Assembly (NCBI GenBank): GCA_022818135.1
Contig: JAFMSR010000001.1
Coordinates: 7,576,827 to 7,640,826 of the forward strand
DNA length: 64,000 nt
Direction: 5' to 3'
From: Saxidomus purpurata
Taxonomy: Eukaryota; Mollusca; Bivalvia; Venerida; Veneridae
Made by a program: the position numbers and the translations under genes. Shown here in pieces: positions 13,910-25,545 of this stretch. Every line of letters starts with the position of its first letter. Position 1 is the stretch's first letter. Below the pieces are notes generated by a model. The model worked only from the letters and a program-made list of their open reading frames with translations. It was not told the DNA's origin and made no database searches.

Positions 13910-14808
13910 CAATGCAATTTTCGGAGAGGAGTGCAAGTATGTAAAGCCCTTTCCTTTTTATTGAACAACATTTATATAAGGTTTGGGAATGCAGTTTTCA
14001 GACAAGTAATCGGTATTCCCATGGGAACAAATTGTGCACCCCTTGTCGCAGATTTGTTTTTATATTGTTATGAAAGAGATTTTTATGTTGAGTCTTTCTC
14101 CAGACACGCAGGCAGACATTATCACTGCTTTTAATAATACATCACGCTATCTGGATGATATTCTTAATATGGATAACCCGTTTTTTGGTCAATTGGTGGA
14201 CACTATTTATCCCCGGGAACTCCAGTTAATTAAAACTAACAATTTAGATACTGGTGCTTCATTTTTAGATTTACATCTCTCTATTTATAACAATATTATA
14301 CATACCAAAATTTATGACAAGAGGGATGATTTTTAATTTTAGTATTGTAAATTTCCCCATTTGGATGGGGATGTACCTCATGCTACATCTTATGGGGTAT
14401 ACATTTCTCAGTTAATTCGGTTTGCCAGAGCGTGTAGTTATGTTGAGGATTTCAATGAACGTAATCAATATATTACAAATAAACTTCTTCAACAGGGCTA
14501 CCGTTATTACAAATTGCGTAAATATTTTGCTAAATTTTACTATCGTAATTCTGATTTGGTTTTGAAATTCAATAGTAATCTAAAGACTCTTCTGCGAGAA
14601 GGTATTTCAAAACCCGATTTTTATGGGGATGTGGTTTACAAACTTCGTAAGATTTTTGGGTCATGGCAATTTTCCAACTGTATTTGCTAAAATTATAAAA
14701 CGTTTTGTTAAAAGAGGTTACGACCCAACTGTTTTGAGACACACCGCATGTTTGGTGTTCAACCCGTTTACAGTTGGACGCTATGCTTCCCTCTTTGATT
14801 GTGTCTGA
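13910..14808 (+). pseudogene. Decayed reverse transcriptase, Penelope-like element fragment
   Basis: Three overlapping plus-strand frames together give one RT homology. The motif GIPMGTNCAPL is at 14012-14044, the catalytic motif YLDD at 14148-14159, then the conserved C-terminal stretch containing YGVYISQLIRFAR (about 14390-14430), and a final stop at 14806-14808. RTs with the GIPMGT..APL...LFLY signature are typical of Penelope-like elements of the endonuclease-poor Hydra/Coprina kind; this placement is from memory and moderately sure. The reading frame moves at a T run near 14083, at the T run near 14330 (giving TAA at 14334 and TAG at 14340), at a C run near 14356, and at a G run near 14658. 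The N-terminal part of the protein and any GIY-YIG endonuclease are missing. Non-functional as written. Confidence 0.85.
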
Positions 14809-14985
14809 CGGAAGAGGGGGAGGACTCTGTGATGGGCAGTTTTTAAATCCCACTGGGACGAAACTGTTTTGATTTCTGTCCTCTGGCCTGTTTCGTCGGG
14901 CCCTTAAGGGTGTTTCTCTTGGTGCTCTGCCTTCTGCAAAGGCATTGAGTACAGACGTTTTTTGGTTCTCAAGGTTTGCTTTTGA
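14809..14985 (+). other. Probable 3' tail of the RT element
   Basis: A GC-richer stretch follows the RT stop directly and ends where a fragment of the ~370-bp repeat (14986-15045) begins. A minus-strand ORF over it (14569-14991) is a shadow of the RT region. The boundary is inferred from that junction. Confidence 0.45.
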
Positions 14986-15045
14986 ACACATAATCTATGT
15001 TTCGAGAATATAATCTGCTAGATGTAGAGAGTGCCACTTTAATAA
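14986..15045 (+). repeat. 3' fragment of the ~370-bp TTAA-type unit
   Basis: The sequence 'gtttcgagaatataatctgc' followed by 'tagatgtag.gagtgcc.cttta' matches the ends of the units at 36050-36116 and 36430-36493. Only the last ~60 bp are present; the RT fragment directly precedes it. Confidence 0.8.
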
Positions 15046-15440
15046 AAATCGTCATCATTTTTAAGATAAAACCAGGACAATTGTAAACGGCGGAATGATA
15101 TCTTCAGTACAGCCATATTCCCATCACTCTTTATAATCTAATAGCGTCTACTTTTAGATACATGTATACAGGTATACATCTGGAACATTTTATTTGACTA
15201 TTTATACTTAAATATGTCATTTTCAGAGAGTTTGAAGAATTTATTGTTTCATCACAATCTGAGAGAGGGCAGCTTAAGGCAAATGGTATGCAGTATTAAG
15301 TGTTTCAGTGCCGATGGTCATCAACATACAGACGACCTTGCCGAATGCGTTTTCCTTTTCAAATACATGCAGAAAAATCACATATTTGAAATACATATTG
15401 GAACACGTTTAAAGCAGACGTCAAGATTGAGGTTAACGGA
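15046..15440. other. No recognisable feature
   Basis: Nothing found. It lies between a 3' fragment and a 5' fragment of the same ~370-bp unit. The 79-codon ORF at 15214-15453 matches no family I know. Confidence 0.4.
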
Positions 15441-15444
15441 ACAA

Positions 15445-15495
15445 ACCCTATAACTGATGTCAAACTAAGTAACCTCCAAAACAAATAATAGAATC
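15445..15495 (+). repeat. 5' fragment of the ~370-bp TTAA-type unit
   Basis: 'accctataactgatg' then 'aaact.a.taacctccaaaaca' matches the starts of the units at 35757 and 36130. The remainder of the unit is absent. Confidence 0.75.
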
Positions 15496-15524
15496 TTTGA
15501 GTAAAAATGACTTCTTTTGGCATT

Positions 15525-15757
15525 ATCATGATATTACATCGATACCAACATTTTTTCTGTTTATTTTATGTCTCAAACTCAACTTGTGCACTTCTGGGTG
15601 CTGTGGGGTTCGTTTTGGGGAGGCTGCGTTTTTGGTACGTGGCATTCCCTGTTTGATATTATTTTTGTTCTTATTGCAATAAAATATCAAAAATCGCGGG
15701 AAACGTCATTTAAGTTCCATGACGTCATTTTATCAACGTCATCTTCGTATGGTTTCA
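15525..15757 (+). mobile_element. Palindromic element B, fragment, split by a TG-element
   Basis: The phrase 'gataccaacattttttctgt' and the later 'aaaatatcaaaaatcgcggg' with 'aacgtcat' match the element at 25075-25545 and its relative at 34973-35270. A 5'-truncated TG-element (15586-15670) interrupts it, and a second TG-element begins where it stops. Its left palindrome arm is missing. Confidence 0.75.
15586..15670 (+). mobile_element. TG-element, 5'-truncated copy nested in element B
   Basis: Begins at 'gtgcacttctgggtgctgtg' and ends at the family 3' end 'gatattatttttgtt'. Flanks on both sides are element B sequence, so this is an insertion later than B. It has only the 85 bp downstream of the (TG)n tract. 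Confidence 0.85.
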
Positions 15758-16136
15758 ATTCACCTAGCAGGGATTACTTTTATTTACACTGTCCTGTGAC
15801 TTTGGAACATGGTGGGGGTAAGAGTGAGGTTGGGTGCGCACCATAAACCGGTTTAAGCTCCCCAGTGGTGTTTTTGCCACTGACCGTTCCAAGGCGGTGC
15901 CCCACTGTGTTCCTTTAATTGTTCGTTTTGTCCTCGTGTGTTTGCTTTGTATGCTAGTGTGTGTTGGTAGTGTATATGTGTGTGTACATGATTGTGTGTG
16001 TGTGTGTCGTGTGTGTGTGCGTGTGCGCGCGCGTGTGTGTGTTGGTGGTGTGCACTTCTGGGTGATGTGGGGTTCGTTTTGGGGAGGCTGCGTTTTTGGT
16101 ACGTGGCATTCCCTGTTTGATATTATTTTTGTTTTT
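15758..16136 (+). mobile_element. TG-element, nearly full-length copy
   Basis: Starts at 'ttcacctagcagggattact', about 32 bp inside the longest copies. It carries the stem 'cagtgg...ccactg' at 15863-15882, a (TG)n/(CG) tract at about 15960-16045, and the common 3' block ending in 'gtttttgtttt'-like sequence. Apart from the TG tract it is almost identical to the next copy. Short ORFs on both strands arise from the TG tract and are not genes. Confidence 0.9.
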
Positions 16137-16178
16137 ATATATTTATACACGAGCATTTTTGTGTTTTACATACCATGC

Positions 16179-16586
16179 CTTTTGTTTCCATTGCGTGTGT
16201 TAGAGATTCACCTAGCAGGGATTACTTTTATTTACACTGTCCTGTGACTTTGGAACATGGTGGGGGTAAGAGTGAGGTTGGGTGCGCACCATAAACCGGT
16301 TTAAGCTCCCCAGTGGTGTTTTTGCCACTGACCGTTCCAAGGCGGTGCCCCACTGTGTTCCTTTAATTGTTCGTTTTGTCCTCGTGTGTTTGCTTTGTAT
16401 GCTAGTGTGTGTTGGTAGTGTATATATGTGTGTGTACATGATTGTGTGTGTGTGTGTCGTGTGTGTGTGCGTGTGCGCGCGTGTGTGTGTGTTGGTGGTG
16501 TGCACTTCTGGGTGATGTGGGGTTCGTTTTGGGGAGGCTGCGTTTTTGGTACGTGGCATTCCCTGTTTGATATTATTTTTGTTTTT
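16179..16586 (+). mobile_element. TG-element, full-length reference copy (~408 bp)
   Basis: One of three copies that begin at 'cttttgtttccattgcgtgt' (others at 33526 and 37377). Order: unique 5' part; hairpin 'cagtgg' / 'ccactg' around an 8-nt loop; 'ttccaaggcggtgccccact'; a (TG)n tract near 16410-16500; then the 3' block 'cttctggg.g.tgtggggttc' to 'tgatattatttttgttttt'. No ORF worth calling. Shared 3' end with variable 5' ends is typical of retroposed elements, so a SINE or the tail of a LINE is likely. I could not identify clear tRNA A and B boxes or target duplications. Confidence 0.85.
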
Positions 16587-16589
16587 ATG

Positions 16590-16945
16590 TCTTTGGTGCT
16601 GGAGAGGAGTGCAACAGTCCGTATGTCTGCAGTGCTGGAGAGAAGTGCAAGTATCAGTTCTGACTGTGGTGCTGGAGAGTGGTGCTGGAGGGGAATGCAA
16701 GTATGCGTTATGACTGTGGTGCTTGAGAGGAGTGCCAGTATCCGTTATGTCTGTGGTGCTGGAGAGGAGTGCAAGTATCTGTTATGACCTTGGTGCTGGA
16801 GAGGAGTGCAAGTGTCCATTATGACGGTTGTATTGAAGCGGATTTCAAGTATCTGTTATGACTGTGCAGCTTCAGAGGATTGCAAGTATCCTTTATGTCT
16901 GTTATGCTGAAGAGGAGTGCAAGTATCCGTTATACACATGTTCCA
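16590..16945 (+). repeat. Minisatellite, ~37-bp unit, about 9 copies
   Basis: Units of the type 'ggtgctggagaggagtgcaa' + 'gtatccgttatgtctgt' start at 16594, 16631, 16668, 16718, 16755 and 16792, then continue in more diverged form to about 16945. Spacing is 37 bp except one 14-bp enlargement caused by a partial repeat of 'ggtgctggag'. It begins four bases after the 3' end of a TG-element. Confidence 0.9.
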
Positions 16946-18429
16946 CCGACCTCTACTAATAGAAGACGCAAGGCCAATCGAAAGTTAGGCAACATCAAAC
17001 TTACAGACTACTGTTTACTATTTATGAAAATTTCTTTTAACTTCAATGGTTCTTATTGCTTATACATGTACTTTTATTTTTGAAAAAAAAACAACATGAA
17101 CTGGTAATGCAATCAAATGAACGTCATTTACGTTACGTTTTGACGCGCAAAAATAACGTGAAAATTAAAATAAGTTTAATATTCTAGACAAAATTCTGGG
17201 AAGAATGGTGAATTATGTCCAAAAGTAGCTGGCAAAATACAACGTTATTTTCGTCAATATCAGCAAATTTTACACCGTATTACCAACAAATATCCTTTTT
17301 ATTTTAAGAAGTAGCAGTAAATGTTTAGACTGAATCATATTATAAGAAATGGAACTCTCTTTTTCTAAATCCGTTCAACTATACAAACGTTTATGTTCAA
17401 GCATCCGTGCGGTAAGGGGGTAGGACGGTAAATTACGTTGTGACGTCAACGCCTCGTGCGCGTCTTCCGTTCAAATGACAACACGTTAAAGTTGATTCAT
17501 CATAGATTAAATATGCCAAATGTGACAGTTTTCTTAAAAAGTCGAAACATTCAGACGTACGATTGTCATTTATTGAATGTAATAGAATCCAGGTAGACCA
17601 CACAGTATTTAGCCTGCAAATATTTCCGACTTAAATTGAAAAAAAGAGATATTAATGATAATCAATTTTTTTTAGTACTGAAACGTAACACATAAAAAAG
17701 GATCATGCAAATCTATGTTAGAAAACACTCTGTTTTAAGTTTCATTTATTTCCTTAGTGTATGCAATTACAAATGTATCACGGTAAGTATGAAACAGTCA
17801 ATAGTGAATAGTAGTTATATCGAATATGAAATTCAAAACACCTAAGAAATGAATCAATCTCGTTAAATAACGCTTTGTAACAGTTCTAAAGTGGAAAAAA
17901 GACCTAAAATGACATGAAATAAATGGTCCTAAATTTGTTTATCAAGCTCGAGACAAAAGGTCAAAAGTGATCTCTGATTGAAGTCGTCGCTGAAGGAAAG
18001 TCAACATAACAAAGTAAAATGTAATCCTATACTATTTTGTACTCCTTGACGTTCCCGACTATGCTGTTACATGTACTTTGTTTCCTGTGTATCTTTCTTT
18101 ATTCATTGTGCAAATGAAATTATATTTTCAAGAATGATTAAAATAAAATGGTGTGCTTTATCTTTCAGCTACAAGTATGTCGCAATCAAAAACACAGTCG
18201 GGTTAAATCTAGATTGGCAGCAGTCGTTAGTGTCTTTTAAAACACTTCAAGCAATATTATCCACAGTTCTTTCATTGCCTTTTCATACAATGCTTACCAT
18301 CTCCCAACTCTGACCTGTTGAGATGAGCTTTGATAGAATATTTACACACCTTTCGAAAAAATATAGTATATTGCTTTGCAGCAGTCAGTCGATCGATCGG
18401 TAGGTTAGAGTTGGTCCATTGGTCGGTAG

Positions 18430-18770
18430 ATTTTGGTTTTCGATATTTCGAGGTTACTGGGTCAAAGCTAAAGGTCACAATGACCGCCCGTTTAGAAAAG
18501 AGTTCTGCTCAATAACCTGAGGTTTTGATCAATAATTTTCAAATTTGGTAGGGACATTGCTAATGGACAGAAAATGAACCCTTTTTGAGGTCACTAGGTC
18601 AAACGTCAAGGTCACAAAACTTGGTATATAAAAACCGTTTCAGCTCAATAATATGAGAAGGTCTGAGACATGTACATTTTAGGTGACAGGGTCAAAGGTC
18701 AATGTAACATTGATATGGCATTTAAAAAAAACATTTTCGTTCATAAACCTGAGCTGTTTGACTGACTGAT
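18430..18770 (+). repeat. GGTCA-rich interspersed repeat (unit 1 copy)
   Basis: Diverged reiterations of '.gtcactaggtcaa.cgtcaaggtcac' followed by 'aaaaaccgtttc.gctcaataa', a phrase set widespread in mollusc genomes from general knowledge. It lies near the end of duplication unit 1, in the same relative place as the copy at 27930-28460 in unit 2, so it was probably present before the duplication. Confidence 0.75.
18472..18486. promoter_or_regulatory. Estrogen-response-element-like palindrome inside a repeat
   Basis: AGGTCA, three bases, then TGACCG: two nuclear-receptor half sites as an inverted repeat with a 3-base spacer, the core GGTCAnnnTGACC matching exactly. Binding is unproven; the motif comes with the repeat. 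Confidence 0.4.
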
Positions 18771-19539
18771 ATTATCAAAAAAATGATTCAATTCAATTCA
18801 AGTTTATCAAAAAAATGATAATATGTTAACATATGTGTCATATAGCCCAACAACTAACATTTGTTCTGAAAACTACTACAAATTCATTTTAATACTCTCC
18901 TTTAAATTAGTGTTTCCTTTCAAACACATATGTGATAATATTTTCATTTTACAGATTGACAAAACTGTTCTTTTTTAATAGTAATAAATGCAAACAAGAC
19001 TAATTGCATTTGATGTAAATGATTGTTACAAAACCTGAATATTTAAAAACTAGAACATTACTTACATGTTTTCTAATGTTACATTGTACGATCGAGCGCT
19101 AGACTGTTTTTCAATTAGACGGACATCGAGATGATTTATCCATATTCTATATAAGGGTTGCCTAGCTTCATATAGAGTTCAGAAGTCTGGCGCACATTTT
19201 GTTGCAAATACATCAAGCTTAAGTATGACTTTTTGATTCCTGAAAAATACATTCACACGCCATACAGTAAGCGTTCATGTAACTTCTTTACGTCATATGC
19301 TGACACTATTCATATCGAATTCAAAGCAAATGTAATAAAATGACAGTAACTTCACGTTATTTGATGTGAATCATACTAGACAGATTGGTGTTTTTACCAA
19401 AGCGGACAGAACTGCTTTTATCATTTGAAATTAACAAATATGTTCTGTTTAGATTGAACAGCGTTTAATGTATTGTTGACATATATACGTTGTAAAACAT
19501 GCGTTTTCCTTTTTGGCACAACATATTTATCAAGGTATG

Positions 19540-20735
19540 ATGAAAATTGTATTTAATATAAATCTTTAGGCTGTTAGCAATGGATAGATTCGATCTGTCA
19601 ATCAAACTGATAAAACTGACCAATCAGTTGGCGCCATCGCTCAGCTCTGTAATTAACCGCCATATATCCACCCAAGCTTTCGTTGCTTTGTGTGTTTGTG
19701 AGGTATGATGGTATATATTACAATGGTCAGCATACTTGTCCAATATAAAAAAAGTACTTGAAAGAGAGTTACTTTACCTTCACGTTATGAAAACAAAACA
19801 TTCTACTAATATCGCTTAATCCTTTCAAAAAGAACTGTTCTGCCAATATATGAAGTAAGCATTTGTATCTAATTCATAGCATTTGGCGGCAAAAAAATTA
19901 TTTTACCAATTCGGACTTGAACTCGCAAACTTTCATCATTTATACTCTATACAATAAATAATACTTTATGGGTCTCAGTAGGTCGGAACAATAGTACTTG
20001 TAAAATTTGTACTTGTAAAATTAAAGGTTTGAACTTCTCGTTTCGCACGCAATTGAAGCTAAAGTATTTGAATCCCTGTAGAGTTTTGATGAAGCCGACT
20101 ACGTACAATGACCATTAGATCAAAAACACCTGCACATCGGCAAATATACAAATTGTGAAATGTTTATAATTTAACATAGGTATAATACTTTTTGTATAAT
20201 GATGATACTCGTAAGTCACTGATTATTTAATGGTATGAATAGTATGAATAATATATTGCAGTTAACACCCGTAGAGACATTCAAATATATACCATGGGAA
20301 CAACATGTCACCACGATTTTCTTCGCATCTATGTGACTCTCAGTTTGTAGTTTCTGCATAGATCTACTATGTTTTTGTCTCATAATTTTGGCCGAATAAA
20401 TCACTCAATTTTCTGAAATATCTTGCATATTTTCATTAAACAAAGCTTTGTTAATATGCCTATATCGTCAAACATATTCCGTTGATTTAATATAATATTT
20501 GACATAGTTTTCGGCATTTTCCGTTAGGTATTCACCATACATATACTTACTTCTGCGCATTCGCCATTTTAGTTAGTGCTTGGGTTGATAAGCAACCGGT
20601 TAGAAAGGGGGTGGGGGGAGGGGGCCATTTCTGATCAGTGAAATCAGATCCATGCATTTGGAAACCCGACCTAGAATATATAACATATGATATTTCCACC
20701 TTGAGCCATACAATGAACTGCTGACATAACAATTC
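19540..20735. other. Unit 2-specific insertion, nature unknown
   Basis: Unit 1 goes from the 'gttgacatatatacg' stretch (2634) to the 'aattacttactta' stretch (2845) in about 200 bp, while unit 2 needs about 1.3 kb for the same interval (19474 to 20790). I see no terminal repeats, ORF or tandem structure in the extra sequence. It could be one or several insertions, or a deletion in unit 1. Confidence 0.5.
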
Positions 20736-23700
20736 TGTTTGTATGGACGAAACAGTATATAACACAATCGATAAGCAATATTCTATGACAATTACTTACT
20801 TATGTATTATGTACTGATATGGCAATTATTTCAAATAATCTAAAGCGAAAATCTCATAAAGACCCATGCAAGAGCTTCTTGAAAAAAGAATAATGTTATA
20901 TTAATGTTATCGACAAATGGTCAGCTGATATTACTGAGCGTACTTCAAACCCTGTCCTTTTAAAACAAGCTTAATAACCCATGGTAAAGCAAATCGAAAT
21001 GTAAATCAATATATAAGATTAAGACACACTTTAAAATTAACTTGTGACATTGAGATTTATCAGGTTGTACAAGTTGATATGCAAACTCTTCCAAGCAGTT
21101 ACGACCCGTACAAATATTCATAGTCACTGTAACCAAAATACATTTTGATAATATTCCGATGAATCATTACACATTTTATGTCTTTTTGTAAGCTTAAATA
21201 CGAAAACCATAATTGAAATATTGCTTTTCCTTGCTTATCAATTGTCATATGATATTTGAAAGTCCAATTTGTTTTTTTTAAGTTCATGCAAATATTGTTA
21301 TTAGTACACATCTAGTATATGCCCACTTGTTATACAACAATGGAGTCCGGTGGATTAAATTGCTGAATGTGCAAGCGATTGTCTCAATGCTTCTTTTAAC
21401 TTGGAGGACGACCATATATCTCCAGTTGGTGATATTCAATCTTTTGAAACAGATTAAAATGGAAGAACATTGGATAAACATAAAGAAAGTCTTTTGAGTA
21501 GCACAATCATGTAAGTGACAAAACAGAGACCGAACTTTGGACAAGTTACCATACAAAGTGTTAAGGAAATTTCATTTTCAATTACCGGGTAATAGCGCAA
21601 TTCTGTACTCGTGCAACAATCAAATTTTATCTAGACACTTGAAACAAGGGAGCTTTTATTGTTAAAACGAACATATTAACAAATAATAATTTCTTTCATA
21701 ATTATAATTCGAGCGATTATATCGCAAAATAAACACATCCACAATTAATAATTAACTAACGCAGGATTAAATCATTTTAACAACTCTAAAAAGATAGTAA
21801 AGGTTTGAAGCAGTTTTAATTGATAATTGCTGTCTCTTTGTCTCAAGACAATAGCTGCAAATTATTGCAGATTGTAAACTTGAAATCAATCCTGTTTTAA
21901 TTTTTCCTGAAAGAGCAATGCAATACGTGATAGTCGCAAAACTAAATTATCTTTCACACTTTGGTAATTAAAGCTTTTAGAGAAATACTTCAACTTTGAC
22001 ATTATAGCAATACAATTTTAAGATTGCTTAAAAACATGCTATGAATAATTGTACGGATGATTGTGCATAATGTTGTCACGATTACTCATTAACTTGGGTG
22101 GACATTTCTCGCTTTGTGATTTATTACGTGTTAAGGAATTTTTCAGTGAACGGACACAAAAAACAGCAGGGATGCTGACTAATGTTTGCTTCAATTTAGT
22201 ATTCATCGTAATTAATGTCCGATTTCGTACTGATTAGTAACACGATTTTATAGAATGAATCATTTTTTATCCTAGATATGATTTTATCAAAGGTGCATGA
22301 ATATCATTAGACACTATACAAATTTAACAAATTTGGGAAGTAAATCGTGTTTCGTGTGTGTGTAACTAAAGATTTGATATCTCGACTATTGTTGTATTTT
22401 GCCTCATTGCTTCATGGTATTATCTAATTTGCAGAAGGAAACTGCCGAAAAGCTGTCAATCAATTTTCGGTAATGTTCGCCACTTAAACGCATCATAAAA
22501 ATAATGTTTTATGGTAGCTTTTGTTGTCAGCAATACAGCGTATTATCAATGATACTCAGTTGTTTTCTACGGTAGAAAGAGAAAAATAAAGAATGTTGCA
22601 AAAAATAAAATGAAGCTCCAGTGTAAAAAGCATTAAAACATCGAATAGCTGACATGATATCAAACTCTACAATTTAAATTAAAGGCTATTTCCATACCGG
22701 TACCACACAGTTATTGACATTACCCCAAGAAAATAAAATGAAATGATAATGAACTATTGTTTAAACATATGGCTATCGTTTGGGAAAAGTTCAAAATTTA
22801 GTTGATGCATTGGTATTGTGGTTATTAGTTTGACTGTAGTTATCACCGATAATACATTATGAAGTACTTTGTATTTTTAGGAATAAAATTCGACTGTGTT
22901 CTATAATCTGTCAATGCAGATTTATCATAAAAGGTAGCACACTGAAAACCACTGCGTGCCGTAAATTCGTTAAAACAAAACATTTAAGTATTACCGTGAG
23001 GTCGGTAACAATATATTTACGTTTTAAGATTAGTTGGGAGAAAGTAAAAGAAACAAAGACAATGATATTGACTCACCCCATCGTGCTTTCTTAATATAGA
23101 AATTAAAGCACGAGTTCAAAAGTTTACGTTTCATATCGATGGCTTGGAATGGGGAAAAATAAGATAATGAGGATTATTGAACATGGATATACCCCATGAG
23201 TTCATAGTGTTATAATGTAAATCTACAATATTTGCGACAAATCCTGACCGTCACGTGCATATAATTATTTTGTGCTCTTAAATATAATATTCACAGCATG
23301 GTTGACGAGCGGCTTATGGATTGTTTAACAGAAACCATTCCTTTAATGAGTAAAGGGCAAACATGCGTTAATTAAAGAGCTTTTTAAGACTATTCTTGTA
23401 ATTGATAATCATCCACCTATTTGTTTTTGTATTTGTTGTAATTTCTCTGATGATTTGTAATGAGAATTGTGATGAATGGCCGATCCCAGTAATAGACAGA
23501 GTAGAGCTGCAAGTTATCATAATATCAAAACCGGCTTTATTGAAATACACTCATTTTTTTATTTCTTTCCGACCGTTTTGTTTTCGTGTGTTGTTAGATA
23601 ACATAAATTGTGACGTATTGTTATAAAAAAGATATACATGTACAGATAATTTCTGTTGTTTTCTTACTGAATGTTAGTTAGAAATGACGACCTCATTGAC

Positions 23701-25074
23701 AAACAGGATGTAACAGGTATTAGAGAGTTTAATGAAGAAAATGTTGTTTTTTCTTTTCTGGAAAAGTTAGTTAGATGTAATGAGTCGCCAAAGCTTCCCG
23801 TCTTTCTATTACCGCTATCAGCAAATCAGCAAGAATGGTACACTTTTATCATTGAAAAACTGTGTAAATTTTCTGAACTTTAGCACATTTTGAAGCAATA
23901 TTGGTCTTATAGAGATTTTAATGAACGAAGAGGCTGTTTGTATCTTGTTCAAGAAGTATATTGGAATTAAGTTATGAATACAATTATATCGGATCTGTGG
24001 AGCCAAAATAGCTCAAGGTTATGGTTCGTGTTTTTTTTTCATTCCAAAAGTATAAAATTAACGCTGAATGTATGCTGATATGTGTTAATCTAAAACAAAT
24101 GGAGTCGAAGCTTTTGTCAGTTATACCAAAATTTCAATTACAAATGTAGATATTTCATTGGCAAATCTTGCTTCCGCTGTTTCCAGCCATTTTTTAATTA
24201 ATGTAGGCATATCACTTAAAAACAATACTCAACTGATGACAGCCCATAGTCATCCGGGTACTGGTATTGTAAAATGCAGTACTGTAGCATCAACTTAATA
24301 GAGATTTAAGGCAGGATGACTCTGTAAAATATCTTGACTTTCCTCTATATATGGTAACGTTCATTCTTCCTTTTTATCCGTATGCCAACTAGTGGATTCT
24401 CAAGTCTCTCTTTATTTAGTTTTATTGAAAAATATGATACTAAGTAACATACAGTAACGTCAATTGGGTACGACAGTTTGATGCGTATATGATCCTTGGA
24501 AGCAAATGTCAAAATATGTAAGAAAAATTGATTCACAATTGTGAAACAGAAATTGATAGATCTTTCAAAATCGCGTTGAGGTAAAGGTTTGGGTGCATTG
24601 TAATAAACAATATTTCGATCAAATAAAATACGACAATGGGTCCAGTGGGTTTTTTACTTCATGTACCCATGCAGGTCATACACATGTTGAAGTCAATTAT
24701 TTGCAGCACATGCATACACATTCATAACAGATGAATAGTCGAACGCAGTTGTTGTTAACCTTTATAATTGTGTCTTTTTTCAAGATCTACACTCGCAAAA
24801 TTGGCTAGAGCGTATTTCCTTCTTTTCACTCATATTTCTGTTTGTATCTTTTAGCAAGAAGCGCGTGTATTTACTCTTATGTCATAATACTGTTGAATAT
24901 GATCACTTTAAAGCCATTATGTAAATAAAAGTAAAACTCCCAAATTACGTAAAACAACATATGTTAACATTTGCCTTTCAAACACGTAACTATTGCTACG
25001 TTTTGTATTTAGTTTTTATTGTCTCTTTTCATCGCTTTGTTTTAATACTTTATGCTTTGCACTATACTATATAG

Positions 25075-25545
25075 AGGATAATTGTTGGTTTCGGTGTAAG
25101 ATCACGCTATAATTTCACCGAGTGGGCACCAAAAGCGATATGTTCACGAGTGGCGCAGCCACGAGTGAAAATAACAACTTTTGGTGTTCACGAGTGAAAT
25201 TAACGTGATATTACACTGATACCAACCATTTTTCTGTTTATTTTATGGTTAAAACTCTACTTTAATTGAGTTTGTTTCTACAAAATATCAAAAATCGCGG
25301 GAAACGTCATCAGAAAACAAAGCGCAAATGACGTCATTTAAACGACGTCATCGTCGCATGGTTTCCAGCATTAATTACGCTCGGTATACTTTTTGACGTA
25401 AATCCGGGTAAAAGATTGCAAAAACAGTGAAAAATAAAAATGGTAATCCACTGTTTCAAAACTGTGGATTATCACTTTTATTTCACTGAGAAAACTCTAT
25501 AATTCACTGGAAAACATAAAATAAAAAGCAGTTATTTTATGAGTT
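25075..25545 (+). mobile_element. Element B: insertion with long imperfect palindrome
   Basis: Absent from the matching place in unit 1 (about 8065-8130) and present again, in part, at 34973-35270 and 15525-15757, so it is a dispersed insertion. Bases 25083-25228 form an imperfect palindrome of about 146 bp: the left arm 'ggtttcggtgtaagatcacg' pairs with 'cgtgatattacactgatacc' on the right with three mismatches. The middle carries 'cacgagtg' words. Then follow 'aaatatcaaaaatcgcggga', several 'acgtcat' (CRE-like) words and a second hairpin at 25426-25487. No ORF. A MITE-like or foldback element is the likeliest reading. Confidence 0.75.
25426..25487. repeat. Second hairpin in element B
   Basis: Left arm 25426-25451 and right arm 25464-25487 ('gtggattatcacttttattt' plus 'cact') are complementary with a few mismatches and one small gap, around a 12-nt loop. 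Confidence 0.7.

Larger units (their letters stand above)
2118..18770 (+). repeat. Unit 1 of a large head-to-tail segmental duplication
   Basis: Long stretches recur in the same order and orientation about 16-17 kb downstream. Examples: the 'acttctttacgtcatatgct' stretch near 2400 recurs near 19280; the segment near 4740-4800 recurs near 21835-21895; the one near 5420-5830 near 22515-22920; 7160-7560 near 23340-23940; 8640-8760 near 25830-25930; 9900-10340 near 26130-26550; and 10990-11300 near 27045-27330. The pairing resumes at 17550-18070 (against 27785-27930) and both units then run into a GGTCA-rich repeat. Identity is uneven, by eye roughly 80-85 percent in matched blocks with many indels. 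The middle of this unit (about 11340-17540) has no counterpart in unit 2 and holds most of the mobile elements. No intact gene is seen in either unit. Confidence 0.8.

Noticed and set aside
14569..14991. 140-codon minus-strand ORF
   Set aside because: Shadow of the RT pseudogene and its 3' tail; no known signature.
15764..16700. ORFs of 119-162 codons rich in histidine-threonine or valine-cysteine
   Set aside because: They read through TG-element copies and their TG/CA tracts. The same ORFs recur wherever the element occurs (33559-34028, 37410-37870).
16590..16945. Possible CRISPR-like or coding repeat
   Set aside because: Units are contiguous without unique spacers and diverge gradually; an ordinary minisatellite.
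19900..19930. B-box-like 'gagttcaagtcc' on the minus strand
   Set aside because: No A box or tRNA fold around it.
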